This document shows positions 34,689-45,905 of a DNA stretch of 64,000 nucleotides, one piece after another (within the stretch, counting starts at the first letter, position 1; each line of letters begins with the position of its first letter). The translations under genes were made by a program, and so were the position numbers. The notes under the pieces are model-generated. The model made no database searches, had not been told where the DNA came from, and saw only the letters and a list, made by a program, of their open reading frames with translations. The stretch lies in assembly GCF_029227915.1 (NCBI RefSeq), contig NC_079876.1:24118001-24182000 (forward strand). Direction: 5' to 3'. This DNA comes from Hydractinia symbiolongicarpus (taxonomy: Eukaryota; Cnidaria; Hydrozoa; Anthoathecata; Hydractiniidae).

Positions 34689-37600
34689 CATAGGGGTCAT
34701 CGTAGAATCGGGCCACGCAATCAATTCTGAATTCCAGTGGCAAGCTTTATTGCAGATCTTGTTCACAATATTATCATTGTTTAATACACAACACTTTAGT
34801 TTCTCTTCCGTTTTGTACACTGAAGAAAATATTTTAATTTAAATTATGGAATGCTCATATACACGGTTAAAGTAATTTATTGTCACAGCGAAGGAGAGCT
34901 AATTGGGGTTAAAACATATGCTGGCTGCAGCTGACAGCATATAAGGGTAAACTTTCGTTTCCCTTTTTTTCCTCGACATTTGATAGCCATACATTGCTAA
35001 TATTATTCCCGCCACAAAGAAAGTTAGCAACTTCCCATACACCTATCTTCAAGAAAAAACCCGTTTATAAGAATCTAGAGGCTGGTACTTTCTAAAAAAT
35101 ACGAAACATTTAGTACTGGATTTTTTGGGCTTTTAAAAATTAAAAAAATTATTAAAAAAGATTCCCAATGAAAAATCTTTTTAATTTCAAATTTTTTGCA
35201 CATACATTTGTATGATTGAATAACGTACAGAGACAAGTCGATGTCAATTTCAATCGATATATAAACACACATTTGATATGACATTTCGTTTTTTAACTTG
35301 TATAATAGCATGTTTTTTAATTCTTGTTTTTATCAATGATAAATACAGGTCAGAACACATTATAGCTATTGAAATCCAATTTGAACTTAAGGCATTTAAC
35401 TGCTTTTTTTAAAGAAATAGTTTTCCTGTTCCACAAGAAATGTTGATCGAGGGCCCTGCGAAACTAAAACAGACCTAAAAAGCAGTATCAGGACTTTAAA
35501 ACCCGAAAAAGTTTCAAAGTTTAAAAAGAAATATGAAGGAAATACTTGACAATTAAAATCGCATGCACAAGACGCAAATATAAAGCGGAAAATTTACACA
35601 GAACGCGCTTAGAAGTTAATTTCGTCAGTAAAAGTTGTCAGAAATGCGTTGTCCCTGTGTTTGCTTATTTTGCTTTTTTATGCATGACTCATGATGCGTC
35701 GCATCGGACGTCTGCATTACCTCCACATGTAACTCTTAAAGTTTTCTTTCTTTTTCTGTCGTATTATATGACATGTGATAGCAATGACGTATCACATTTC
35801 GACATTATTGTTTCTATTTGCACAAGCATGTAACGTCAACAAAAGACAAACAAAACCTTATTTGGTTACTCGTGTTTTCTTTTGTGCAAACCAAAATAGA
35901 CAGAAATATTGAAAATTGGAAAATGTTTCAGATTAGCAGAAAATCGATTAAAAATTTATTAAAGCTGCATTTACATTTAGGTATATTTGCATATAAAAGC
36001 TGTGTAACTTGTATTCCATTGGCGCTAATGTATAAAATAAATAGATAGTAATGCGGCTTAATGGAGAAATCCATCAACGAAAACATGAACTTGGATTCCA
36101 CACGTTTTCATTATGACATCGATAAGCAATTTGTCAATTTCAAAAGGTTTCTTAACGTTCCCCGCAGTTGCAGTTTTTAAGGACTTCTTAGGATACATAT
36201 CCTGACTAAATAAACATTTCATTGGACAAAATGGGTAAATCTTTCTGAAGAGTCCTGTTAAAAAAAACAGTCCTGAATAAATGTGTTATAAAAAAAATTA
36301 CTAAAGTCACCAACACCAATTACGAAAGCTACTCAGGGCTAGCGACACAGTTTTTAAAGTGAAGGCCGGCGACACAGTTTTGAAAGAAAAGGGGCACAAG
36401 ATGGCGTCCACAAGTTGCTTGGGAGAAGAAAATCAATTTATATTCCAAACTTTTTTATAATAGCTTCAAATTGCTTTATTTAAGGTACTTACCCATACAA
36501 GTCTGAATCAGTACCTAAATTAAAGCAATTTAATGCTATTATGTAGATTGTCATTAGGACACATATTTAAATCAATTTGCACAAAAGTGATTTTTTTTCT
36601 ATTTTGCAAAACCTGTTATCAATTTTATTGTTGATTGAAGTTTTCTTAAATCTTCGATTGACTAGTAACGAAGTGTTTGATAGACAAATTTCTTTTTTAA
36701 AAAGCCTATAATTCTGGAGCAGAATTGCATCAAAACAGTTCTATCCACACGCATAGTGTCTTTCTGTATTTTTAAGCCCCAGTAAGCGTTGTGAAGAGGT
36801 TGTTGACGAAGCGTTATTATCTACATTCAAAAATCAAGTAACCCATTCAAACCTGAAATTTTCACAGGTGTCCAATAGAATCTTAAAAACACTGCAAACT
36901 AAATTAGCCACAGAAACACTTTTGTGGAAATTTAACAGTCAAAATATGTTTCCAGATAACAACTTTGTCCCCAAAGTCTTGTGAGCCCCTGAGTCGTTAT
37001 TACTAGTGGTCATCAACTTCCTGGCCTGGGAATGAGGTTGTCTAGATAAGTTGATCATCTAAGACGATAAATTTGTGTAAATAGAAGGCGTGTGCCAGTA
37101 CGCCTATTGTAACTGTATTTTAGGATCTGAACTTAGAACCAGAGCGCTAGTGAAGCAAAGAAGGACTAAAAATTACAACAAAATAAAGTCCAAAAGAACA
37201 AAGCGCCAGACGTTGATTCTTTTTGCCTTTCTTACGAGAAATTCCAAAAGCGTTTCCAGACCCCGTTTCGTCTAAGAATATCACAATAAAAAAATGCATG
37301 CTTAATTTAACTAGCGTAACCGATCTATGTCTCCATTTTTTGAAAATAAGTCTGCCCCGGGTTACGGATGTACTTTTAATCTTTAAAGTCAGGTTCACAT
37401 CAATGCTAATAACGAAATTCCGGAAATGAAAATATTTGGAACGTTTGTAAACTTTGTGTTCACATCAAACAGAACAAGAATTCGTAAGAATAAAGACGAC
37501 TTTTAAACTATGGATTTTTTGGAGGAGGGCATGCTTTACGCGACATTTTATGATCCAAATAATGAAAAGAAAACAGAAGTTCCAACAACAAAACATGGCC

Positions 37601-38060
37601 TATAGAATTATTTCTACGAGAATCACAAAGTGCGTGCAACATTTTGCTGAAGGAAATTAGAATAGGGACAGCCATTTTCTGTTTTCTTTGGAAAGGGTTT
37701 CCTTTTTTAAGATTGTTATTTTTGGCTTGACTATCCGTTTGCTCTGGCTGGGCTTTATTTATTTTTTTAACAGAGAATATCACAATTTTTTGATTAAAAC
37801 TACGATGTCTGATGTTCGCATTTTGCATGTTCTTCGCATGCTAATTCTTCGAATAACATGCGAAGAACATAACATGGGAAGAACATAACATGGGAATAAG
37901 GGCACTGTTTACACAAAAAATGTCATTTTTATTTCATGCCACCTTCTTCCTCAGGCTTTTTTTCTTTTTGATATCATCTCTTATATCAAAAAGGCAAAAA
38001 ACTCTGGGGACGAGATTGGTTGCATGCGAATAATACACGAATGATTACAAGAATTACCAT

Positions 38061-38165
38061 CTCGACCCCGGGCTCTTTGTCTCTTTTTTTATAACGGGAC
38101 GGCAAGACGAAATTTTCATTCTCGCCGTCCCTTATATCAAACACAGAAAAAACCCTGGGGTCGAG
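38061..38165. mobile_element. Fold-back MITE, copy 2
   Basis: 105 bp with arms CTCGACCCCGGG... and ...CCCTGGGGTCGAG. An inner pair GGGACGGC/GCCGTCCC and a TTATATCA-like arm extend the hairpin. The outer ends match copy 1 (33790-33886). Confidence 0.7.
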
Positions 38166-39438
38166 GTTGAAGAATTACGGTATTCGCATTGGTGTGAACC
38201 TGTAGGGTACTATCTACACCGAAAAAGATAATTCTTATTCCACAAGATAACGTTAACCGCATTGGTGTGAACCGGGCTTAACCACGATATGACATGTCAG
38301 TCAATGAAAGAAGTGTTGTTTTACCGTCACGCAACAAAACATAAAAACTATATTTTAAATATATCTCTACCTGCACTTTAACCTTGTTACCTTTGGCGTA
38401 ATTATGAATATCTAATCTGATACGAGAAAATTCTGTTATACGCATATTCTGTCTAAACTCATGTGATCTCGTTTACGCTTGTGTCTCCTTCGTTACTCGT
38501 ATTTTATCACTTTTATATAATACTTACGCAACTTGTTATAAAAGAAACATCTACGGTGAAGGATATTTTGTAACTCTTCAACTAATATTTAACTAATAGA
38601 CGCGCGTTTATTGTGGTTCATACTTACTTGCTAACAATTAGCGGTTTTGTTGGTAGAAACTGTTGCCATCATGTGCCGTAACTGACTGTTTTATATTTCC
38701 CTGTTTTGGTCCACCCTTGTATTCCCTTCTCGGAAATTAGTATTTGGGTAAAAATTTTTTTGTGTAACACACCGGGGTTCACATTTTGTCAGGTACATGA
38801 GAAATGTCACACCATGGTAAAAAGTCAACAGTGCAAGAAGGAAAGCATTTTTCTTTGTGGAAACTTCGTTGAGAAAAAAATAACGGTATTTTCCCTATGC
38901 TGATCCTTTTCAGGAAAAGTAACAAAAGTTACTCTTAGTAGGAATTTTAAAATATGAAAACTATCATGACCATTTTTATACACATATTTACCCCAAAATG
39001 TCATATTTTGGTCCAGTTTTATTAAGAATATATGTCACCAAAAAAAAAATTATTAACAAAAATTACGACAACGAACAAAAAAATACAACTTCAACAATAA
39101 TGGTGACGCAAAATATTTAACTTTGTTTTTTCGTAAACTTTCTTCAGGTAGTGTTTCGCACAAACAGATAATTTTCGACTTGCGTATTTTTTTTACACTA
39201 TTTGCTTTCTTGTTCCTTTAGTAAAAGCATCCATTAACGTGATAAAACTATTCTGCATTCTCCTGATCGTCTGCGGTAGTACAAAAGTAGTGGTATTCAG
39301 ACCTATTTAGGAAAATTTAGAAATGCGTCGAATCCCTGAAAATAAATAAATAAAAAAGGAAATGACTCGTGAAAATTTACGTTCCAAACTTTTTGTCTTT
39401 TTTTCTCGAGAAACTTTCTGCCATTAAATTAGCTATCC

Positions 39439-40365
39439 TCATTCCAATTGGACACTACCCGTAGGTTGAGCATTTTTGGTTTCTTTTGCGTGTAAAGGCG
39501 ACACTTTATGTTTCCAAACTCGAACCATCTTCATCAGTTCACGTCGTAAACCAACGTTCAAAAGCGCGTAAACTAACGGATCGACACAAGAATTGAACAA
39601 AAGTAATGCAAATGAAACTACAACGGTCGATCTTGAAATTTTTCTTCCTGTCGCTGCGACAGCCAAGTTGACGAAGCTAGGTGTCCACGCTATGAAGAAA
39701 GTTAAAACAAGTACCAAAGTGACGATCAGCGATCTCTGTCGACGTTGAAGTATCAAGCTATTTGCCACATTACTGCTTCCACAGCCGTTACCCACACAGT
39801 TTTTCATGATGTTTCGAAAATGCCTTCTCGCTACAAGATACGCTGTTACATTTACGAATGTAACGAATAAGCCGCCGATAAATGTGACTGCACAAAACAA
39901 GGCAGACACCAACCGACTCAGTTCCGTAAGAACAGAGATCCCTCCAAAAAATGCGGCAGGAATGACTGCTATGATAATGGATCCTACGATAAAGCGTGCA
40001 GACAACTTCTGGTATGAAAGTGGTCGATGAACGGCTATGTATCTATCCATAGTGACCAACACCAAGGCAGAGAATGTACAACATTGTATAGAGATGTATA
40101 ACATTGTACTAATACGACGTGCAGCCGTAGGTTTATATTCCGAAGAATGCTTCTGTGTTGCACTAAACAACACAGCCTCTGTCATTCCCCACAGACCCAG
40201 CATAAAATGTGTGCTAAGTAAGCATAGTAGATATATGTTGACGGTTTGCCTGCGTAAATTTCCGTTTCTTAACACGGCAGAGATCGCTAGCCCATTGAAC
40301 GCTAGTATTAGAAAACATTCCAACCAAACAAAATATGTCCAGTACACGTATCCAGAATGCGACAT
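39439..40365 (-). CDS. Class A (rhodopsin-like) G protein-coupled receptor
   Basis: Single-exon ORF of 308 aa from ATG 40365. Seven hydrophobic segments are present. TM1 carries the conserved Asn (N24). DRY is intact at 107-109 after a TM3 Cys pair (95-96). TM6 has AWTP (226-229), a variant of CWxP, and TM7 has DPLVY (262-266), the Asp form of NPxxY. The TM2 position that normally holds the sodium-binding Asp reads His (H53) in STHF. The N-terminus is short and no signal peptide is seen. Intronless receptors of this kind form large lineage-specific families in cnidarians. The ligand cannot be inferred. Confidence 0.88.
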   Translation of the reverse strand: MSHSGYVYWTYFVWLECFLILAFNGLAISAVLRNGNLRRQTVNIYLLCLLSTHFMLGLWGMTEAVLFSATQKHSSEYKPTAARRISTMLYISIQCCTFSALVLVTMDRYIAVHRPLSYQKLSARFIVGSIIIAVIPAAFFGGISVLTELSRLVSALFCAVTFIGGLFVTFVNVTAYLVARRHFRNIMKNCVGNGCGSSNVANSLILQRRQRSLIVTLVLVLTFFIAWTPSFVNLAVAATGRKISRSTVVVSFALLLFNSCVDPLVYALLNVGLRRELMKMVRVWKHKVSPLHAKETKNAQPTGSVQLE

Positions 40366-41146
40366 GTAGGAACGACGAAAATAATACTCTTCAACAAAAA
40401 TAATAAGAACTGTGTATTGCTGAGGACTCGCCTGTAGTTTTGATATTTATATTCTCTTTTCTTTTCTTTCGCTTTCCTCTTCCTACTCTTTTTTGCTGTC
40501 GTTAAATTACTATACCAATATATGTTAGCTCTGTTTTTCTTTCTCTTCTGGAATTTTGATTGTAACGCACCATAATTAGGAGAAGATATTCCTAATTATT
40601 TTTATTGGGGTGGGATAAGTCCAAAAAATTGTAAATTTATACAAAAGGCGCAACAATTAGGACTGAAGAATTGGTTTTAGAAAGCGCTTGGGCCAACATA
40701 GTGATGGAAGAGACTCCAAAGGTTAAGGCTGAATTAAACATTTTTACTTCCAGATTGTCAAAACGCTATTCATATTCAAAAGTTTTATTTTGTTAGAAGA
40801 AAATAGTATTTTGAAGCTTCATTCAGCTGCTTCTTTTATTTCACTACTAGAATCTGAAGGTTAAGTTATTTTTTGTGTGACAAAGATTTCTACGTGTTGA
40901 TACAAGCATGACAGTCTGCGCGAAACTTTATCTGCATGTTGGGCTTCTAGACAAGCAATAACACTTTATTGGTTCACGATTTTCTGTCGTTGTGCTAAAA
41001 CTGTTAAAACAAAGGACGGTTGAGCGAAGCTATTTAAAAAGCCGGGGCGTGTTAAACCACGCACAAAATCTTTAAGCTAAAAAAAACAAATATGATATAT
41101 TTTTGTCGACTTTGCTTCCACGGGCTAATGACTATTATATTAATTA
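40366..41146. other. Intergenic region upstream of the GPCR
   Basis: No gene seen. At about 41115-41136 a fragment CCACGGGCTAATGACTA matches the 3' end of the Helitrons in this window, with CTAT in place of CTAG. The GPCR promoter presumably lies in the left part. Confidence 0.5.
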
Positions 41147-41320
41147 CTAGTCGTTATCCCGTGGAAAAATCAACGGGTTCGCCCGTCCTTTAAATTCACC
41201 CGTCGCAACAAAGTGGATAAAAGTATATCGCATTTGATATTCGTCTTTCCGTAACAAGACTTTTCAACTCAGCGGGGGGTCCGCGCAGAAACAGACAGAC
41301 GACGGCTAATATTATAGAGA
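41147..41320 (-). mobile_element. Non-autonomous Helitron, 174 bp
   Basis: Read on the minus strand it begins TCTCTATAATATTAG and ends in CCCGTTGATTTTTCCACGGG, ATAACGA and CTAG. The flanking bases are A and T. The terminal stem and the CTGTCTG segment near the 5' end are shared with 27641-27772. Further 3'-end fragments at 41115-41136 and 41523-41556 show that several copies landed here. Confidence 0.82.
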
Positions 41321-41522
41321 TACTCGTGTTCTGTCTGTTTGCAAGAAAAAGATCGTGCTTAAAAGAACATAAATTTGCAAATGCGACATATTGTCATGCT
41401 GCTAAAGGATGTATCCCCGTGGATTTTTTACAAATTAACAACGAGTCTCTACATTTAACAATAAGCCGTATTTTTTTTGTCTCTGCGCGATGTTTTACCT
41501 GTGCATCAGTCACACAAAATGA

Positions 41523-41556
41523 GATGTATAAAGGACGGGCAAACCTGTGGATTTAT
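41523..41556 (+). mobile_element. Helitron 3'-end fragment
   Basis: GTATAAAGGACGGGCAAACC followed by TGTGGATTTATCC matches the subterminal region of the copy at 27641-27772, but the CTAG end is missing. It marks debris just left of the first Polinton gene. Confidence 0.55.
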
Positions 41557-41650
41557 CCTGTTTACAAATATTCACAGGACCTTGTAGTAGCTTTGAGGTA
41601 AAGACGCTTAAAATCTGGTCCGCACATGGAGTGACAAAGCGGCACCGGCA

Positions 41651-41977
41651 ATGAGCCTCGATTTTGAGGAATACCCCGATTGGATTGCTAAACATCGTCA
41701 AATATGGTCAAAGGTCGAAGAGCTGATTTCCGACCAAATGACGACAGAGTCTGTGAAAAAGGATCGTTATGTGAATGCTAAATTCCGATATTACAAGGAC
41801 ACAATTACCAGCGAATTCCAAGGTATGCCTGTACCCTACGATGAGCCCTGCCAAGTCAGTGCAATTCTGAGTATTTAATCGGTCTACGTACAGGGCAAAA
41901 ATCACTACCCCCAGACACACATAACAGAATGTCGGTGCAAGGACTTTAGGGAGAAATGGTTCCTAAGCGAGGACTAG
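41651..41977 (+). pseudogene. Polinton-associated ORF with internal TAA
   Basis: From ATG 41651 the frame encodes 75 acidic, Trp/Tyr-containing residues to TAA 41876-41878. The same frame then continues with sensible composition (SVYVQGKNHYPQ) to TAG 41975-41977. The two parts read as one small protein of about 108 codons split by a nonsense codon. I do not recognise a domain. It stands alone at the left edge of the element, convergent with the next gene. Confidence 0.5.
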
Positions 41978-41985
41978 AAAATCAT

Positions 41986-42018
41986 ATATTTTATAGGCCT
42001 TTTAGACCTATAAAATAT
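41986..42018. terminator. Inverted repeat between convergent Polinton genes
   Basis: 15-base arms (41986-42000 and 42004-42018) with one mismatch and a 3-base loop. It sits between a plus-strand ORF ending at 41977 and a minus-strand ORF ending at 42126. The placement suggests a transcription-ending or RNA-protecting hairpin, as in large DNA virus gene junctions. That role is inferred. Confidence 0.4.
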
Positions 42019-42125
42019 ACAAAATTAATTATATTAACTATATTCAGGTGGGGACTCTACATAGTGCTTGTATACTGTACAGATTATTGTTTATTTTAAA
42101 TTTCATCTTTCCTTTCCTCTCTGCC

Positions 42126-42635
42126 CTAGGCAACAAACTGGGCCCTCTCCTGTTCATTGATAGCATTCACGATTCTATTGAAGCGCTGCCGCATTTGCTC
42201 CTTGAACAGCATATACCTTTCCTTTTCACGGCTAATCAGGCTATACTCGTGGTTACTGATAACGCCATTTTCCATTGCCTTTCTGATCAGGTCTACAATC
42301 GAGTTTAATTTCGCCTCTGCGAGTAACCTTATGCCCTCATGTTTTTTGGATTTAACACGCAAATACTTTGATGCGCTCCGAATACCAGCTTGCTCTATTC
42401 CGACGGCAATCGCGAGTCCCCCCATGGTACAAGCCAGGGGTACCCCCAAACCCGAGGCCATAGCTCCAATCCCAAGACCCGACGTAATCACACTTACGCC
42501 AAGCAATGCATGGTCACAGAAGCGTACCCACATATTGTGCATTTTCAATTTTTTTGCCAATCTATTCCGCTCCTTTATTTCATCCTGGAGATGTTGTTCA
42601 ATCTGCTCTATCTTTTTAAAAGACCTGTCCCTCAT
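42126..42635 (-). CDS. Polinton-associated membrane protein, 169 aa
   Basis: The first ATG is at 42635 (a GTG at 42662 is the only earlier start). A charged N-terminal helix (about 10-35) precedes a long Gly/Ala/Ile-rich hydrophobic segment (about 45-85) that could form a membrane hairpin. A basic, helical C-terminal half ends in a charged coiled-coil-like stretch. The frame is intact, unlike most of its neighbours. I recognise no named domain. A structural or membrane role in the virus-like particle is possible but unsupported. Confidence 0.6.
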   Translation of the reverse strand: MRDRSFKKIEQIEQHLQDEIKERNRLAKKLKMHNMWVRFCDHALLGVSVITSGLGIGAMASGLGVPLACTMGGLAIAVGIEQAGIRSASKYLRVKSKKHEGIRLLAEAKLNSIVDLIRKAMENGVISNHEYSLISREKERYMLFKEQMRQRFNRIVNAINEQERAQFVA

Positions 42636-42711
42636 CCTGATCGGAGCCCTATGCAGGTGCACTCAGCAAGCTTGGATAACGTTTGCTGATATCGCTCATT
42701 CTTTTATTCTA

Positions 42712-43373
42712 TCAGGATTTGCATCGTGATGTTAAAAAACGTGACGTTTTTTCATGATGATAGACGTCCGTTAGCATGAACTCAAGACGGTCAGTGGACC
42801 CCTTCAGTGGAAGGTAAACAGGGGTATCAAAACTCCAGGTTAACATGTCCCCCATGCATTCAATTCTTTGGTGGGAAGTAGGGCCAGAACCTTTGATTTT
42901 TTGCCATCCAAAAGGCAATCGTCTTCATCCAATTGGGGACAAATAAGTCTTTCTAAGTATGGCATCGTAGTCCCCCTTTGTGTAATACGTTTTTGTGGGG
43001 TCATAGGTTAGTCCTAAAAGCTCTTTCAATTTCCTACCAATCACCACCGTATACCCATCACCAACCCTGAGTCTACAGTAGGAATCTTTCAAAACGAACA
43101 GGTTTATTTTTCCTTCTGTCCGGCTATTCACAATAGCTGCAATATCCTCGATTTTGTACAAGCCATTCATAATCTCAATTCGAGCCACCCTCTGGTCGGG
43201 TCCTACTTTACGTATAGTGACATCGTTGTTGCTATATAAGTTCAATCATCCGGGCCTAATAGATATAGATTTCAGAGCAATACGAGTATCCTGTCCCAGG
43301 TAGTCCTCGAAAATCGTACGTTTATCTATATCAGTGATGTACAGTTGTTTCGCATCCCTTTCTTCTAAGAAGA
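42712..43373 (-). pseudogene. Polinton structural-type gene, broken (candidate minor capsid protein)
   Basis: The minus-strand frame runs from about 43373 to TGA 43246-43248, then goes on in the same frame to a stop at 42925. A further protein-like piece (42918-42712) follows in another frame. So there is one nonsense codon and at least one frameshift. The residues are beta-rich with no membrane segment. The last piece has a jelly-roll-like end (FDTPVYLPLKG...LEFMLTD). Polintons carry a single-jelly-roll minor capsid protein and this is my best candidate for it, at low confidence. It is divergent from the gene starting at 43379, a few bases away. Confidence 0.45.
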
Positions 43374-43378
43374 AAAGG

Positions 43379-44725
43379 ATGAATATATACCAATATAACT
43401 CCAATGCAAAGTACAAGTCCAACAGGGGTGAATGGCCACCTGGTGTAAACAACTTGGAACATCAGGACCTCTACGTGAGTACAGACTCCCACATTTCTGT
43501 GGTATTTCCGAAGTTTACCAAGTATGCCATCAAAGTTCCAACAACCTACCTCGTTGACCCCGTTCAACTGGGTTGGAAAGGGCAAACACTGCATTACTGG
43601 AATACTCAGGTGAACTTCGCCACGCACTGCTTAACAATGGCCCTAGGCATCTGTGCCAAGCACATGACCGGCTCCGTACCCCTTATAAACTCTATTTTTA
43701 AATTCCACGTGTACTACCACATACGCCGTGTTCTGGCAAGAATGAAGGTCCCCATGCCGTACGACGACGGCTTCTCACAGTACAAAAACCCTTATAGCAG
43801 CTCAGGCTATGCCCAAGTGTGTCGCGAGTACGGTGCAGATCCTAATAGTCTGTATAAATTCGAGACTGTTGTGTCCTCATTGACAAATGGTAGATACTGG
43901 CTCCAGGTCGATGGGGATTGGGCTAAGTTTATCATGCCTACAAGTTAGGGTTTGACATCTGAAGGTCTGACCCAGCTAAGCGAGAATATCAGGGCTTATG
44001 TGGTCCTGTTACTGGTGTCTTAGGCAGGAGCCAAGGCATCCCTTCTAGGGACCGGTGCGGACAACTACACGGCCAGGCAGATTTTATTGCAAAAGTTCGA
44101 GTCCATGGTCCATCGCCAAGAAAATGTAAGCCATGACATCACCGAATTTCAGAAGGTTTTACAGTATGCGAGAACCCCGGTGAACTTCGATGTGATGCAT
44201 GGTGTGTATATGTTACCCTCCGACATGAACTTGCGCATAGGCAAAATCGTGGGGTACAACAATAACATTTTGATTGCACTGGCAAACGCCATAATAGGTA
44301 TACGGCTTCACCTGAATAACAAGCCTATTGTGCAGCATGCCACGCCTCTCAAGCATACTGCCAAAAAACCTGTGTATATTCCAAAGCATACGACACCACC
44401 CATACATACTATACCCTCAAAGCATACCATACCCCCTAGGCATACGGCACCTATTACACCTCCCATACATACCCCCGATATACAGGTACATGTTACGCCC
44501 CATATACCTGAACAACCACAAAATCAATACGATAATACCAAGACGGCATTAATCACCATAGGGGTAGGTATCATCCTTACATATATATGGCTTGAAAATA
44601 GGCTTATTTCACGTATAGCACGACAAGCCCAGCAGCTCCCGCGATGGCCATATACAGATATTTTGCCGCATATTTCACGATGGTTGACGCTACCCTCACA
44701 AAGAACGAGACAACCGTACCGATGA
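43379..44725 (+). pseudogene. Polinton-associated ORF interrupted by two in-frame TAG codons
   Basis: ATG 43379 opens a frame that is interrupted by TAG at 43946-43948 and again at about 44022-44024, with no frameshift. It stays open to TGA at 44723-44725. The first part (189 aa) is rich in Tyr, His and Trp. The last part contains NLRIGKIVGYNNN, a run of short His/Pro/Thr repeats (PxHT, about 44340-44480) and one hydrophobic membrane-spanning segment near 44550-44600. The final 120 bases overlap a convergent minus-strand ORF. No named domain is recognised. A virion or membrane protein is a guess from its place among capsid genes. Confidence 0.5.
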
Positions 44726-44882
44726 TCCCAGGTAACGCAACACCTTCCTTTTCTGCTAGGTATTTAAAAAAGTTTCCAAACCTTTCCAGCTGCTTCTCCA
44801 CAAAACCTTTTTCACCACCCGCTGCGGCACCTGCTGCTGCACCTCCCCCTTCTGTAACAGAGAGTATAATGGTGCTTATCAA
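44604..44882 (-). pseudogene. Ala/Gly-rich amphipathic-helix protein, C-terminal part
   Basis: The 92-residue frame has a Gly/Ala run, an amphipathic stretch (VEKQLERFGNFFKYLAEK) and a strongly hydrophobic C-terminus (IAGAAGLVVLYVK). Coding-like coiled-coil sequence extends upstream on the same strand to about 45400, but in shifting frames and with stops, so the N-terminal half is decayed. It overlaps the convergent plus-strand frame by about 120 bases. A membrane-active viral protein is possible. No domain is named. Confidence 0.45.
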
Positions 44883-45407
44883 TAGGCTAATAGCAGAGAC
44901 GATTCTCGCTATGGTTATCCCCTGCTCTTTGAAGAGTATCCTAAGCTTCTCCAGCAGAGTTGTGTTATCTCCAGCGCGACTTTTAATAGCGTGTCCTTAA
45001 TATGTCTCAGTTGGGGGTATATGTCAGTGGATAGTATACCATGTGCTTCCCCTATACCCCTCTTCTTATCATTCAGATCCTTAATCTCTTTCTTCGACTT
45101 TTCTATTCCATTTCAAGGTTAGCCTGTTGTCCTTCGTCCGCCCCAACCTTCTGCTTCTCAAGTTCTTTCACCCTACCCTCTGCCTTGTTAATCTCGCTGT
45201 CGTATAGGATCATCTTATTTTTAAGACTTTTCAAGTTGCCACTTAACGTTTTTCACGTGGGGTTATGCCACCTTCATCAGGCCCAACAAACGAAGTGTCC
45301 TGTATAAGGCTTTCTGTGGCATCTACAAATTCATTCATCTCCTTCTACGATTCCATCTCAATATGTCCGGCCTCCTCCTCTATTTTATTATACCTTTTCA
45401 ATAGGTT

Positions 45408-45875
45408 CTAGGCCCTAAATTTACCACCTTTGTTGGGTGTAACATAATCGACAAACCCCAGGACTTGTAGGCGATTACTACCCAGGAGCGTTTGTATCTG
45501 ACCAACGGTTTGTAGGCTACCATATTGATTCGTAAGTACTGTTTCCTGAAAGGTTTTTTTACCTTTCACTATTTCCTTTACAATGAGTTGATTCCCCTTG
45601 TCTTCTCTGAACATATCATAATATTTCGCATTAGGCTGTAACCGCAATTTTTCCGTAAGACGATCGTAAAGGCCATCGATCTTTGATTTTAGTAACTTTT
45701 GCCTCTGCCTTGAAAGATCCCCATGCTGTTGTTGTCTTGAAGGCCCCGACGTTCCAGGGAGTTTTGGCGTTCCGGGGAGTTTTGACGTGGTATCATCGGG
45801 CTTATCTGGATGGCCTCCATCCTCCTCATCATCATCAATATCAATGTCAGGTACAAATACTGGATTGGTCGGCAT
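45408..45875 (-). CDS. Polinton-associated hypothetical protein, 155 aa
   Basis: An intact frame from ATG 45875. The N-terminus is acidic (DIDIDDDEEDGG) and is followed by a Pro/Ser/Gln linker with a repeated KLPGT motif. A basic helical C-terminal domain follows. The next gene starts divergently 31 bases away at 45906, so the two share a compact promoter region. No family recognised. Confidence 0.55.
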   Translation of the reverse strand: MPTNPVFVPDIDIDDDEEDGGHPDKPDDTTSKLPGTPKLPGTSGPSRQQQHGDLSRQRQKLLKSKIDGLYDRLTEKLRLQPNAKYYDMFREDKGNQLIVKEIVKGKKTFQETVLTNQYGSLQTVGQIQTLLGSNRLQVLGFVDYVTPNKGGKFRA

Positions 45876-45905
45876 TCTTTTTTAAGACTTCCCTATATAA
45901 TAAAT

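Larger units (their letters stand above)
33690..39438. other. Intergenic region upstream of the PP2C-like gene
   Basis: No convincing exon. It holds two fold-back elements (33790-33886 and 38061-38165), a GAAGAG-rich tandem stretch (34571-34688) and an inverted repeat at about 37829-37866. The promoter and any non-coding exons of the PP2C-like gene probably lie in its left part. Confidence 0.5.

Noticed and set aside
37090-37888. Overlapping ORFs of 61-106 aa
   Set aside because: They occur in all frames without conserved motifs, next to inverted repeats.
42157-42729. 190-aa plus-strand ORF
   Set aside because: It is antisense to the intact minus-strand membrane protein at 42126-42635 and has shadow-like composition.
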